DNA from: Rhizobium sp. AAP43
GTDB taxonomy: Bacteria; Pseudomonadota; Alphaproteobacteria; Rhizobiales; Rhizobiaceae
Reading direction: 5' to 3'
Assembly: GCF_001296045.1 (NCBI RefSeq)
Contig: NZ_LJHS01000004.1
Coordinates: forward strand, 186,001-250,000
Length of the DNA stretch: 64,000 bases
The stretch's first letter is position 1, and every line of letters starts with the position of its first letter. Made by a program: the position numbers and the translations under genes. Below the pieces are notes generated by a model. It saw only the letters and a program-made list of their open reading frames with translations. It did not search any database and was not told the origin of the DNA. Shown one piece after another: positions 27,466-35,845 of the stretch.

Positions 27466-28126
27466 TGGGGAGAGGGGCGGGGAGCTGCCATCGCCCCAGC
27501 GCCTCGTGCCCCGCCGGCGTCAGCGCATAGACACCCCGTTCAACGCGTTCAAACCAGCCATAGACATTGCCCTGCAAGATCTTCGCAGCATCGGGAACGT
27601 GCGCCCTGATCTCCTTGACCTTGAGCGGACCCGAGGCCAGCGCCGAAGCGCAGCCCAGCGCCTGCTGCCGGTAAGCCGTCATCAGCGGTGTCCGCGTGCT
27701 GCCGCCAACGGCCGGATCGCCCTTGCGCTTCTGATGCTCGCGCATCAGCCGGGAGCGCCGTTTCGGATTGGTCCTGGGCATCGGCGTGACCGATCCGACG
27801 AGGACGCTGACGATACCCTGATCGGAAACGGAAAGCATGCCGATCCCGAGCCTGCGGCAGAGATCGCGGTAGCGCTTGTCGCTCTCGCGGCCCCGGCCCC
27901 TGGCCGAAACGCGCGCCGCAATCCACACCTCGTCCGCGACTGCCGCGCGGTCGACCGCCTGCAGGATCAGTTCGAGATTGAAGGTCAGCTTCAGCTCGCA
28001 GATGACCACCACTGGCGGATCTTCGTCGCTCAATCCGACGAGATCACAACCGCCGATCTCGCCCTTGACGGTGTAGCCTGCCTCCTCAAGGAAGGTTTTG
28101 ACGGGCAGGTAGAGCGTTGTTTCCAT
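27449..28126 (-). CDS. DUF2161 family protein, PD-(D/E)XK nuclease-like
   Basis: 225-aa protein. The N-terminal half has the layout of a PD-(D/E)XK fold: GCDLVGL, then VVVICELKLT with the E-x-K pair, then a following helix (LILQAVDRAAVADEVW). The C-terminal part (MREHQKRKGDP, then GPLKVKEIRAHVPDAAKIL, GWFERVERGVYALTPAGHEAL) looks like a winged-helix domain. ATG 28126 is taken as start; the frame extends upstream into unrelated sequence. A truncated copy of its 3' end lies at 26703-26829. Substrate unknown. Confidence 0.8.
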   Translation of the reverse strand: METTLYLPVKTFLEEAGYTVKGEIGGCDLVGLSDEDPPVVVICELKLTFNLELILQAVDRAAVADEVWIAARVSARGRGRESDKRYRDLCRRLGIGMLSVSDQGIVSVLVGSVTPMPRTNPKRRSRLMREHQKRKGDPAVGGSTRTPLMTAYRQQALGCASALASGPLKVKEIRAHVPDAAKILQGNVYGWFERVERGVYALTPAGHEALGRWQLPAPLPITPSA

Positions 28127-28245
28127 GGGCCTGAAGATGTGAGTGCAAGTGTCCCGACACCTACAGCGCTTTAGCTGCGGGTGACAGCCGAAATTGCGTG
28201 GTGCTGGCGACGGCTGGACGGCGGCGGCGCGGCCGATCCCGCGGC

Positions 28246-29283
28246 TCAGGGCTGCGCGGGTGCGGCTTGCCTCATTGCCATGATCGCATCTTTGCGGCTG
28301 CTGGCCGAGGCCTTCTTGATGCCAAGGCTTGTGGCGATCAGACCGGCCGGCGTGTCGCCCTCGCCGCCAACCATGGTTGCAATGAAACGCAGGAAGCCGC
28401 CGAAGCATGTTTCCTTGTCGCCCCCCGGCGCTCGCGCACACATATAGAAGGGCATGGGGACCCAGCTCAGCGGATAAGTCTCGGCAAAGATCAGATTGGC
28501 CGTCTTGCCGTCCTTGCCCGTGATCTTAATCGATCTTTGTTTCGTGTAGAGGAAGTAGTTGCTTTCATCCCATTCTCCCGCCTTGATCTCCACCCTCACA
28601 GCATTCGTGGGGATCTGGCTTGGTTGCTCGATCGTGCACATGTCCTCGACGCGATCACTTCTTGGCGGTCGTCCAGGTCGTGCTGTGCCCTGTTCATAGA
28701 TTCCTGATATGACCGGATCATCGGCGCGATAGGCCTTTCGCGGTTTGGGCTGACAATCCGCACCGACAGCAAGCCGACGCGATGTCACGCGGCGTTCCCG
28801 CGGATGCGGGCTCTCCTCGTAGATGATCGGGAGGTCATAATCTTCCAGGAGGCGTCTCACTGTACCATCCGACACGCCATTTCGGACAACCAGCGCATCG
28901 GTGGCCGCGAAACCGATCAACTGGTTTGCATTGTGCTGCCGTATCGCGCTCTCCAGCCTTGCGAGGTCCACCTGGCTGATCGTGACCAGGGAAAGATAGG
29001 CCATGACATAGAGCAGCGGTACAACCAGCCAGCCCATGGCGACCTGACCTGTAAACACCTCGCCCACGATGCCAATCATGCAGGAATTCACCAGCAAGAT
29101 CGGCAAAAAGGGAATGAGCAGGAATACCAGCATAGGGCCGAGACCCGGGACGGAGCTCAGGCAGGCGATGACGATCGATGCAACCAGAAGCCAGAGCGCT
29201 TTCGGCAGGTCGCGTTTTTCGACGGCGGGTGGGTAAAAATGAAGATTGGTATTGCCGGGTCTTTGGCGCAATCCGAAAGCCAT
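28246..29283 (-). CDS. Unknown membrane protein with C-terminal soluble domain
   Basis: 345-aa protein that I do not recognise. Two or three hydrophobic helices fill about residues 28-105 (LWLLVASIVIACLSSVPGLG; PMLVFLLIPFLPILLVNSCM; WLVVPLLYVMAYLSLVTI). The remainder is soluble and has scattered cysteines (MCTIEQ, MCARAPGGDKETCFGG) plus basic stretches. The late segment ESNYFLYTKQRSIKITGKDG suggests a beta-rich domain. ATG 29283 has AAAGGA 7 bases upstream. Neighbours give no functional hint. Confidence 0.7.
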   Translation of the reverse strand: MAFGLRQRPGNTNLHFYPPAVEKRDLPKALWLLVASIVIACLSSVPGLGPMLVFLLIPFLPILLVNSCMIGIVGEVFTGQVAMGWLVVPLLYVMAYLSLVTISQVDLARLESAIRQHNANQLIGFAATDALVVRNGVSDGTVRRLLEDYDLPIIYEESPHPRERRVTSRRLAVGADCQPKPRKAYRADDPVISGIYEQGTARPGRPPRSDRVEDMCTIEQPSQIPTNAVRVEIKAGEWDESNYFLYTKQRSIKITGKDGKTANLIFAETYPLSWVPMPFYMCARAPGGDKETCFGGFLRFIATMVGGEGDTPAGLIATSLGIKKASASSRKDAIMAMRQAAPAQP

Positions 29284-29539
29284 GCACTATCCTTTGGGAA
29301 TTCAACCTCCGGATGGTCTTCGCGAATGATTAAGATGATCTCTACGCGAACCGTTTTCTCGTTGTCTTGCCCGCTCGATACAGCGGAAATCCCCCGCTCT
29401 TCGGATCTCTGGCGAGATTGCAAGGCTTTCTGCCGCGCCTCCATCGCCAGCCACGCCGTCCCGCAACAATCGGGTGGCGCAATCTGCCTTTCCCGCTCAT
29501 CTTTCAGCCACCGACCAGCCCATTGCCGATGGAGGCCTT

Positions 29540-29788
29540 ATGCGTTTCGACAGTCCCAGTGCCCATACGACACCTGCGCAATGGCAGGCGATCCTGACCC
29601 GCGACCGCGGGGCCGACGGTCGCTTCTTCTACGGCGTCCTGTCCACCCGCATTGTCTGCCGGCCGTCCTGCGCTTCCCGCCCGGCGCGGCCGCAAAGCAT
29701 CGTCTGTTATAAAACGGTGACGCAGGCGAAAGGGGAGGGTTTCCGCCCTTGCCTGCGCTGCCGTCCCGATCAGCCGGCCACCTGGTGA
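29540..29788 (+). CDS. Stand-alone Ada-type metal-binding (DNA phosphotriester repair) domain
   Basis: 82-aa protein consisting only of the N-terminal domain of Ada. The four zinc cysteines are present at C40, C44, C71 and C74 (VCRPSC and CLRC), with the usual DGRFFYGVLSTRIVCRPSC lead-in and GFRPCLRC. In E. coli Ada the first of these accepts the methyl group from phosphotriesters in DNA. The AraC helix-turn-helix and the methylguanine transferase domain are absent, and no second gene supplies them nearby. ATG 29540 follows GGAGG. It may be a repair or sensor protein, or a metal-binding domain reused. Confidence 0.85.
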   Translation: MRFDSPSAHTTPAQWQAILTRDRGADGRFFYGVLSTRIVCRPSCASRPARPQSIVCYKTVTQAKGEGFRPCLRCRPDQPATW

Positions 29789-29807
29789 GAAACGGGTTCT
29801 CCCCGCC

Positions 29808-31118
29808 TCACACCAGAAAGATCGAGATCACCGGAAAGGCGGTGAGCAGCACGATGCGCAGCAAGTCGGCGGTGACGAAGGGCACGATGCCCTTGTAGGT
29901 CTCGCGGATCGGCACGTCGCGCGCCATGGCGGATATGATGAAGAGGTTTAAGCCCACCGGCGGCGTGATCATGCCGATCTCGGCGACCATCAGCACGAGA
30001 ATGCCGAACCAGATGGCAAAGTGCTCCGGGCTCATGCCGAAATCCATCGCCGTCACGATCGGGAAGAAGATCGGGATTGTCAGCACGATCATCGACAGCG
30101 AATCCATGATGCAGCCGAAGATGATGTAGAGCACGAGGATGATGATCAGCACGGTCATCGGGGCAAAGCCTTGCGCCGTCACCCATTCGGCCCCCACCTG
30201 CGGCAGGCGGGAAAAGGCCAGGAAGGAGTTGAACACGGAGGCGCCGAGGATGATGAAGAAGATCATGCCGGTCGAGACGGCCGTTTCCTTGAAGCAGTCT
30301 CCGAGCGCCTTTCGGTCGAGCCCGCCATTGACGAAGGCGACGAGGCCGGCACCCGCCGCCCCGATGGCGGCAGCCTGGGTCGGCGTGAACCAGCCGAGAT
30401 AGATGCCGCCCACCACAAGGAAGAAGATCGCCACCACCGGCCAGACCGCAATTACCGCCGGCAGGCGATCGCGCCAGGGCATGCGGGCCGCCTGTCCTGC
30501 CGAACCGGGGTTCAGCCGGACATAGATGGCGATCACGACGAGATAGGAAATCGCCGCGATGATGCCGGGCACGAAGGCGGCGAGGAAGAGTTTGGCGATG
30601 TTCTGCTCGGCGAGGATCGCATAGATGACCAGCACGACAGAGGGCGGAATGAGAATGCCAAGCGTGCCGCCTGCGGCAAGCGTCGCCGTGGCAAGCCCGC
30701 CGGCATAGCCGTTGCGTTTCAGCTCCGGCAGCGCCACCTGCGCCATGGTCGCCGCCGTTGCCAGCGATGAGCCGCAGATCGAGCCGAAACCGGCACAGGC
30801 GCCAACGGCCGCCATGGCCACGCCGCCCTTGCGATGCCCGAGAAAGGCGGCCGCCGCGTTGAACAGCGACTGGCTCATGCCGCCGCGCGCGGCAAACTGG
30901 CCCATCAGCAGAAAGAGCGGGATGATCGACAGCGAGTAATTCGCATTGGTGTTCCAGGCCAGAACCTTCATCTGGGCAAGGATCGGCGTCCATTTGCCCA
31001 GCACGAGATACGTGCCGATGACGCCGGTGCCGAGCATCGCAGCACCGATGGGAACACGCAGGAAAATCAGGAGGATCAGAAGAGGAAAGGACCAGAGACC
31101 GATTTCAATGCTGCTCAT
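29808..31118 (-). CDS. dctM: TRAP transporter large permease (DctM)
   Basis: 436-aa integral membrane protein of about 12 helices belonging to the DctM/ion-transporter superfamily (GFGSICGSSLATAATMAQVA, GGTLGILIPPSVVLVIYAI, EIGMITPPVGLNLFII). It carries the substrate across the inner membrane using a sodium or proton gradient. ATG 31118 overlaps the dctQ stop by ATGA; the longer frame to 31247 lies inside dctQ and is rejected. Last gene of dctP-dctQ-dctM. Confidence 0.93.
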   Translation of the reverse strand: MSSIEIGLWSFPLLILLIFLRVPIGAAMLGTGVIGTYLVLGKWTPILAQMKVLAWNTNANYSLSIIPLFLLMGQFAARGGMSQSLFNAAAAFLGHRKGGVAMAAVGACAGFGSICGSSLATAATMAQVALPELKRNGYAGGLATATLAAGGTLGILIPPSVVLVIYAILAEQNIAKLFLAAFVPGIIAAISYLVVIAIYVRLNPGSAGQAARMPWRDRLPAVIAVWPVVAIFFLVVGGIYLGWFTPTQAAAIGAAGAGLVAFVNGGLDRKALGDCFKETAVSTGMIFFIILGASVFNSFLAFSRLPQVGAEWVTAQGFAPMTVLIIILVLYIIFGCIMDSLSMIVLTIPIFFPIVTAMDFGMSPEHFAIWFGILVLMVAEIGMITPPVGLNLFIISAMARDVPIRETYKGIVPFVTADLLRIVLLTAFPVISIFLV

Positions 31119-31660
31119 CAATGCGCTCCCATCACGGCCGTGATCCTGCGACCATTCCGGATGTCGTTGAAGTCGGCGATGACGACGAAGAGACTGACTG
31201 CGAGGTTGGCGAGAAGAAGCGCCAGCGCAATGGCAAAGCCCCACCACACGGGCAGCAGCAGCAATGGTGTCGTTTCACCATTGCCGAACTTGTCGACCGT
31301 GCCGATTGCATGCCGCCAGGTGATCAGCGCAATCAGGATGGCGATAATCACGTCGCCGATCAGCTGTGACAGGTTCATGGCCTTTGGCCCGAAGGCCGAG
31401 ATCAGAATGTCGACGCCGACATGGCCGCGTTTCAGCTGGCAGAAGGGCAGAAAGGCAAAGACGGCAAGACCGCACAAGGCCTCGACAAGCTCGATCTCGC
31501 CCGGCAGGGGTTTGAGCGCAAGACCGCCGATGATCGAGGCCGCCGTCAGTCCGCAGGCAAGCACTAGACAGACGCCGCCAAAGAAAACGAGGGCGCTGGC
31601 GAGCGCATCAATGCGGCGCGCCCACTGGTCAAGGCTGGTGGTGGAAGGGGGGCTGTCCAT
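31118..31660 (-). CDS. dctQ: TRAP transporter small permease (DctQ)
   Basis: 180-aa membrane protein with four helices (LASALVFFGGVCLVLACG, ALCGLAVFAFLPFCQLKRGH, a third near VIIAILIALITW, a fourth near VWWGFAIALALLLANLAV). The central CQLKRGHVGVDI segment is typical of DctQ. It joins the large permease to the binding protein complex. It lies 72 bases downstream of dctP and overlaps dctM. Confidence 0.92.
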   Translation of the reverse strand: MDSPPSTTSLDQWARRIDALASALVFFGGVCLVLACGLTAASIIGGLALKPLPGEIELVEALCGLAVFAFLPFCQLKRGHVGVDILISAFGPKAMNLSQLIGDVIIAILIALITWRHAIGTVDKFGNGETTPLLLLPVWWGFAIALALLLANLAVSLFVVIADFNDIRNGRRITAVMGAH

Positions 31661-31732
31661 GGCGGCGATCTCCGGTGGGCAAGGGAGGCTGTCCGGGAAC
31701 CTTCGGCGGGCCCCCGGACAAAGGCGGAGAGA

Positions 31733-32767
31733 TTATTGGCTATGCTGTTCGATCAGCGCCAGCGCATCCTTGTGCAGTGTCGTACCGTCAAGACCCTTGC
31801 CGTCCATCTCGGCGATCCACGCCTTGGTCACAGCCTCGCCGGCGGTTTTCCAGCGCGCCGTCTCGGTGTCGTCCAGAATGAAGGTGGTATTGCCGGCCTT
31901 GTCGGCAATGTCCTTGCCGCGAATGTCGCCTTCGTCCATTGCCTTGCCAAAGAGGCGGGCGAGTTCCTTGCCGGAATTGGCGTCGATCACCTTTTTCAGG
32001 TCATCCGGCAGTGCGTCATAACTGTCCTTGTTCATCGCAAAGATGAAGGTGCCGGTATAGAGCCCGCTCTTGCCGGAAAAGCCGGTATGGTTGGGCGCAA
32101 GCTCGGCGATCTTGATTGCCGGCGTCACTTCCCACGGCACCACCGAGCCATCGATCACGCTTTTCGACAAGCTCTCGGGAACGGCCGTCACCGGCATGCC
32201 GACCGGCGAAGCGCCCATGGCCTCCAGCATCTGGTTGATCACCTTTGAGGTGCCGCGCAGTTTGAGGCCTTGCATATCCTCCAGCTTCTGCACCGGCTTG
32301 GCGGCAATGGTGTGGATCAGGCCTGGCCCATGCGTATGCACGGCCAGCACATGGTAGTCGGCAAGCTCGTCTTTCAGATGTTTCTCGTAGTAATCCTGGA
32401 AGGCGAGCGAGGTGGCTTCACCTGTCGTCACCATGAAAGGCAGCTCGAAGGCTTCCGATTTCGGAAAGCGACCCGGCGTATAGCCAAGCAGCGTCCAGCT
32501 GAGATCCACCACGCCGTCCTTCACCTGGTCGATCAGGTCGGCCGGCTTGCCGCCCAGCTGCATCGCCGGATAGAGCTCGACTTCGATCCGACCGCCCGAA
32601 TCGGCCTTGATCTTCTCGGCCCAGGGCTGGAGCACCTTGGACGGTATCGTCGCCTGCGGTGGCAGAAACTGATGCAGTTTCAGGGTGACTTCGGCCGCCA
32701 AGGCCGCAGCCCCGGACACCGTGAATGCGGCTCCGGAAAGCGCTACAAGAAAGATTGGACGCAACAT
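31733..32767 (-). CDS. dctP: TRAP transporter solute-binding protein (DctP)
   Basis: 344-aa periplasmic binding protein with a signal peptide ending near ALAAE. DctP features include KLHQFLPPQATIPSKVLQPW, YPAMQLGG, GLKLRGTS (the arginine that usually binds the substrate carboxylate) and the PVTAVPESL region. Substrate is probably a carboxylate, but which one cannot be said. No catabolic genes adjoin it. Confidence 0.92.
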   Translation of the reverse strand: MLRPIFLVALSGAAFTVSGAAALAAEVTLKLHQFLPPQATIPSKVLQPWAEKIKADSGGRIEVELYPAMQLGGKPADLIDQVKDGVVDLSWTLLGYTPGRFPKSEAFELPFMVTTGEATSLAFQDYYEKHLKDELADYHVLAVHTHGPGLIHTIAAKPVQKLEDMQGLKLRGTSKVINQMLEAMGASPVGMPVTAVPESLSKSVIDGSVVPWEVTPAIKIAELAPNHTGFSGKSGLYTGTFIFAMNKDSYDALPDDLKKVIDANSGKELARLFGKAMDEGDIRGKDIADKAGNTTFILDDTETARWKTAGEAVTKAWIAEMDGKGLDGTTLHKDALALIEQHSQ

Positions 32768-33145
32768 GAATTTCCTCCCATGAAGTGTTCGATCGAATAG
32801 GCATAATTGCTACGCGCATGCGTTGCATTTCACAACCGGATCATAAGTCTCGACAATGCACTCCGCTTGCAACCCTTGGCTCCTCCAGCGGACCTCTCCC
32901 TCATTGGTTATGGTTGCAGAAGTTCCTGAGCGTCGCAAATAACAATCTTGGCCGAATGCATAACCATATCGACATGGGCGGCGCCTTCATGTGCCGCCCC
33001 GCCGGCATGCGGACCGTTCACGGGCTGTTGCGCGCATCTTGCTTGGCGAAACATGCGCAACACATTATAGGTCCGGCCGAACCGTCCGGCAGGATGCCGG
33101 TCGCCCTCCGGATCGAATGATCATCGACGACAAGGACTGGCCGAC
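32768..33145 (+). other. Intergenic region between dctP and the DUF900 lipoprotein gene
   Basis: 378 bases without a supported gene. It must hold the divergent promoters of dctP and of the hydrolase gene. An inverted repeat GGGCGGC / GCCGCCC occurs at 32976-32999 with a ten-base loop but has no T-run, so it is not called a terminator. No tRNA or conserved RNA fold was recognised. Confidence 0.4.
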
Positions 33146-34291
33146 ATGCCCATTTCCCCCCTCGGCCCTTTGCGCAATTCCGGTCGTGCCGGTCTCCTGG
33201 CCATGCTGACGGCCTCGTTCATGCTCGCCGGCTGTGCCGGTCGCCCCGGCCCGGAAACGCTGGCCACGGTGCCGGCTGAGGCTTTCAAGCCGACCAAGGT
33301 CGAAACCGTGTTGACCGTGACCACCCGCAACCGGGCGGAACCGGGCAAGAACGTCTTCACGGCGGAGAAATCCAGCGTGTCGAACTATGCCCGTTTCGAC
33401 ATCTCCATCCCGCCGAACCACAAGCCGACCGCGATCGAATGGCCGAAGGGAAGCAAGGTCGATCCGCGCACGGATTTCGCCGTGCTGTCGCAGGCCGCAC
33501 TGGAGCGCAAGAGCTTCATTGACGAGGTGCGGTCCCGCTCCTCGCAAGGCAAGCGCCCCGGCGTCTTCGTCCATGGCTACAATTACAATTTCCAGGAAGC
33601 GCTCTATCGTCTCGCCCAGTTGAAGACGGACGCCAATATTGACGGCACCCCCGTTCTCTTCTCCTGGCCGTCCTTCGCCGCGATCCCGGCCTATGTGGCC
33701 GATAAGGATGCCGCCACCTATTCGCGTGATGCGCTGGTTTCGCTGCTCTCTGATCTGGTCGCCGCCGAACGGGGCGAAGTCGATGTCTTCGCCCATTCCA
33801 TGGGTGGCTGGCTGACGGTCGAGGCGCTGCGCCAGCTGAAACTGGAAGGCCGGCAGGACGTGCTCGACCGGCTGCGCGTCATTCTCGCCGCCCCTGATAT
33901 CGACGAGGACGTCTTCGTCGCCCAGATGCGCGTCGTCGGTCGGATGAAGACGCCAATCACCGTGCTGGTTGCTCCGGATGATCGGGCGCTGCTCGTGTCG
34001 CGCTTTCTTGGTGCCGGCACCCAGCGCGTCGGATCGTTGGATGTGACGAACCAGAGCGTGGCAGATGTGGCCCGCGAGACCAACGTCGTCATCATCGATA
34101 TTTCCTCCTTGCCGGCGGCGGATCAGACCAATCACAACCGCTTCGTCGACGCCCGGGTTCTTGCCAATGCGCTAGGCCAGCCAGCCTCTGCCGCAAGGCT
34201 CGGCGATGCCGGAGCCTTCGTCTTTGATGCCGCCGCCCAGACGATTTCCAGTCCCTTCTCTCTGGCCGCAACCGTCCTGCGCGGCCAGTAA
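33146..34291 (+). CDS. DUF900 family alpha/beta-hydrolase lipoprotein
   Basis: 381-aa protein. The N-terminal signal peptide ends in LAGC, so it is predicted to be a lipoprotein (Cys about 30). The hydrolase core shows VFVHGYNYNFQEALYRLAQ (oxyanion strand) and the nucleophile elbow AHSMGG, followed by a conserved aspartate region (ILAAPDIDEDVF) and a late histidine, in the DUF900 pattern. It probably hydrolyses an ester or lipid at the envelope; the substrate is not known. It precedes lpiA-acvB by about 200 bases on the same strand. Confidence 0.85.
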   Translation: MPISPLGPLRNSGRAGLLAMLTASFMLAGCAGRPGPETLATVPAEAFKPTKVETVLTVTTRNRAEPGKNVFTAEKSSVSNYARFDISIPPNHKPTAIEWPKGSKVDPRTDFAVLSQAALERKSFIDEVRSRSSQGKRPGVFVHGYNYNFQEALYRLAQLKTDANIDGTPVLFSWPSFAAIPAYVADKDAATYSRDALVSLLSDLVAAERGEVDVFAHSMGGWLTVEALRQLKLEGRQDVLDRLRVILAAPDIDEDVFVAQMRVVGRMKTPITVLVAPDDRALLVSRFLGAGTQRVGSLDVTNQSVADVARETNVVIIDISSLPAADQTNHNRFVDARVLANALGQPASAARLGDAGAFVFDAAAQTISSPFSLAATVLRGQ

Positions 34292-34504
34292 AATCAACGC
34301 CATGGACTGACGGCCGACGGCAGCGAACATGCTGTCGGCCGCATGGCTGCCTTGCGTTCCGTCAACTTGACCCTTCAGGAAGAATCGGTGTCTTGCGCAA
34401 TTTATGCGTCGGTTTACCGACTTGTTTACCCGTCAGTGTCACAAGCTTCGGTCCATGCGCTTGCGCTAATAAATTGCCAGCTTTTACAACAGTGGTTCTC
34501 ACCC

Positions 34505-35845
34505 ATGGCTTCTACCGTGTCAGACGTCGAGTCTGCGCTTTCGTCCGCCGCCCCGCAGACCTCGGTCGCCCCGGCCGTGCCGCGCGGCAAGGCGGTCTCC
34601 GTCATTCTCGCTTCCGTCCTGTTCCGGCTTGCCTTGCGCATGCCGCGCCTGGCCCTCGGTCTCGGCGCGATTGCTGGCTGTGTCATTGTTACGGTCGTGG
34701 CGCTGGGGGATAGCGCCCTGAAGGTCAGCCTCGGCCTGGCACTCGCCCGCTATGGCATCGATGCTGTGGAAGGCACGCTCGGCCTCTCCATGCTCGTTGG
34801 GCTGGTTGCCTCGCGCGGCCTGATCCGCCTGCCGCGACGCCGCAAGGACGGGATGGGGGAGGGCGACCTCGAAAAGGCCTGCGAGATCCTGTCCGGTCAG
34901 CCCAATGCCAGTGCCGGTCTCGTGCGCCTCGGCGACAAGCGCCTCTTGTTTTCCGAATGCGGTGAAGGCTTCGTCATGTATGCCCGCCAGGGCCGCTCGC
35001 TGGTGGCGCTCTTCGATCCGGTCGCCCCGAAGCGCCTCTGGCCAGAGCTTGCGATGAAATTTGTCGACGAAGCCCGCCGCCTGAAGTGCCGCCCCGTTTT
35101 CTACCAGGTCTCGCCCGATTTCCTGCCGACTGCCATCGACCTGCGCCTGCAGGCGCTGAAGCTCGGTGAACAGGCGGTGATCGACCTTTCCCGCTTCACG
35201 CTCGCCGGTGGTGACTGGGTCAAGCTGCGCCGCTCGATCAACCGCGCCGAGCGCGACGGTCTCGCCTTTGAATGGCTGGAACAGGATGCTGTGAGCGGCG
35301 TGATGGACGAACTCGAAACCGTCTCGAACACCTGGCTGTCCGCCCATCAGAGCGCCGAAAAGGGCTTTTCGCTCGGCGTCTTCGACCGGGATTATGTGGC
35401 CGCCGGTCCCGTCGCCGTCATTCGTCTTGAAGGTCGCATTGTCGCCTTTGCCTCGGTCATGACAGCCTCCAATGCGGGGGATGCCTTCATCGATCTCATG
35501 CGCCATGTGCCGGGCGTGCATCGCGGCATGATGGACCTGCTCTTCGTCCGCATCATCGAGACGCTAAAGGCCCGTGGCCTCGCGACGCTGAACCTCGGCA
35601 TGGCACCGCTGGCCGGTCTGTCGGACCACCAGCGCGCCCCGGTCTGGAACCATCTCGGCCGGCAGATTTTCGAGCACGGCGAAGAGTTCTACAATTTCCG
35701 TGGCGTGCGCGCCTTCAAGGAAAAGTTCGATCCGGACTGGCAGCCGCGTTATCTTGCCGTCGCCGGCCAGGGTTTCCCGGTCGTCTCGCTCCTCGATGTC
35801 ACGCTGCTGATTGGCGGCGGCATCAAGGGCCTGCTGAAGAAATGA
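34505..35845 (+). CDS. lpiA: Lysyl-phosphatidylglycerol synthase LpiA, short form without flippase domain
   Basis: 446-aa protein with two N-terminal membrane helices and the DUF2156 aminoacyl-PG synthase domain (about 110-430; GEGFVMYARQGRSLVALFDP, FYQVSPDFLP, LNLGMAPLAGL, FYNFRGVRAFKEKFDP). It moves lysine from lysyl-tRNA to phosphatidylglycerol, lowering surface negative charge; in rhizobia this is acid-induced. From memory, full-length LpiA/MprF proteins are about 850 aa with a large N-terminal flippase domain, absent here and not found upstream. ATG 34505 is chosen over the longer frame from 34343, which adds a poorly conserved leader. It overlaps acvB by ATGA. Confidence 0.85.
   Translation: MASTVSDVESALSSAAPQTSVAPAVPRGKAVSVILASVLFRLALRMPRLALGLGAIAGCVIVTVVALGDSALKVSLGLALARYGIDAVEGTLGLSMLVGLVASRGLIRLPRRRKDGMGEGDLEKACEILSGQPNASAGLVRLGDKRLLFSECGEGFVMYARQGRSLVALFDPVAPKRLWPELAMKFVDEARRLKCRPVFYQVSPDFLPTAIDLRLQALKLGEQAVIDLSRFTLAGGDWVKLRRSINRAERDGLAFEWLEQDAVSGVMDELETVSNTWLSAHQSAEKGFSLGVFDRDYVAAGPVAVIRLEGRIVAFASVMTASNAGDAFIDLMRHVPGVHRGMMDLLFVRIIETLKARGLATLNLGMAPLAGLSDHQRAPVWNHLGRQIFEHGEEFYNFRGVRAFKEKFDPDWQPRYLAVAGQGFPVVSLLDVTLLIGGGIKGLLKK

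Noticed and set aside
32976-32999. GGGCGGC/GCCGCCC hairpin upstream of the DUF900 gene as terminator
   Set aside because: No T-run and it lies between divergent promoters; probably chance or a regulatory repeat.
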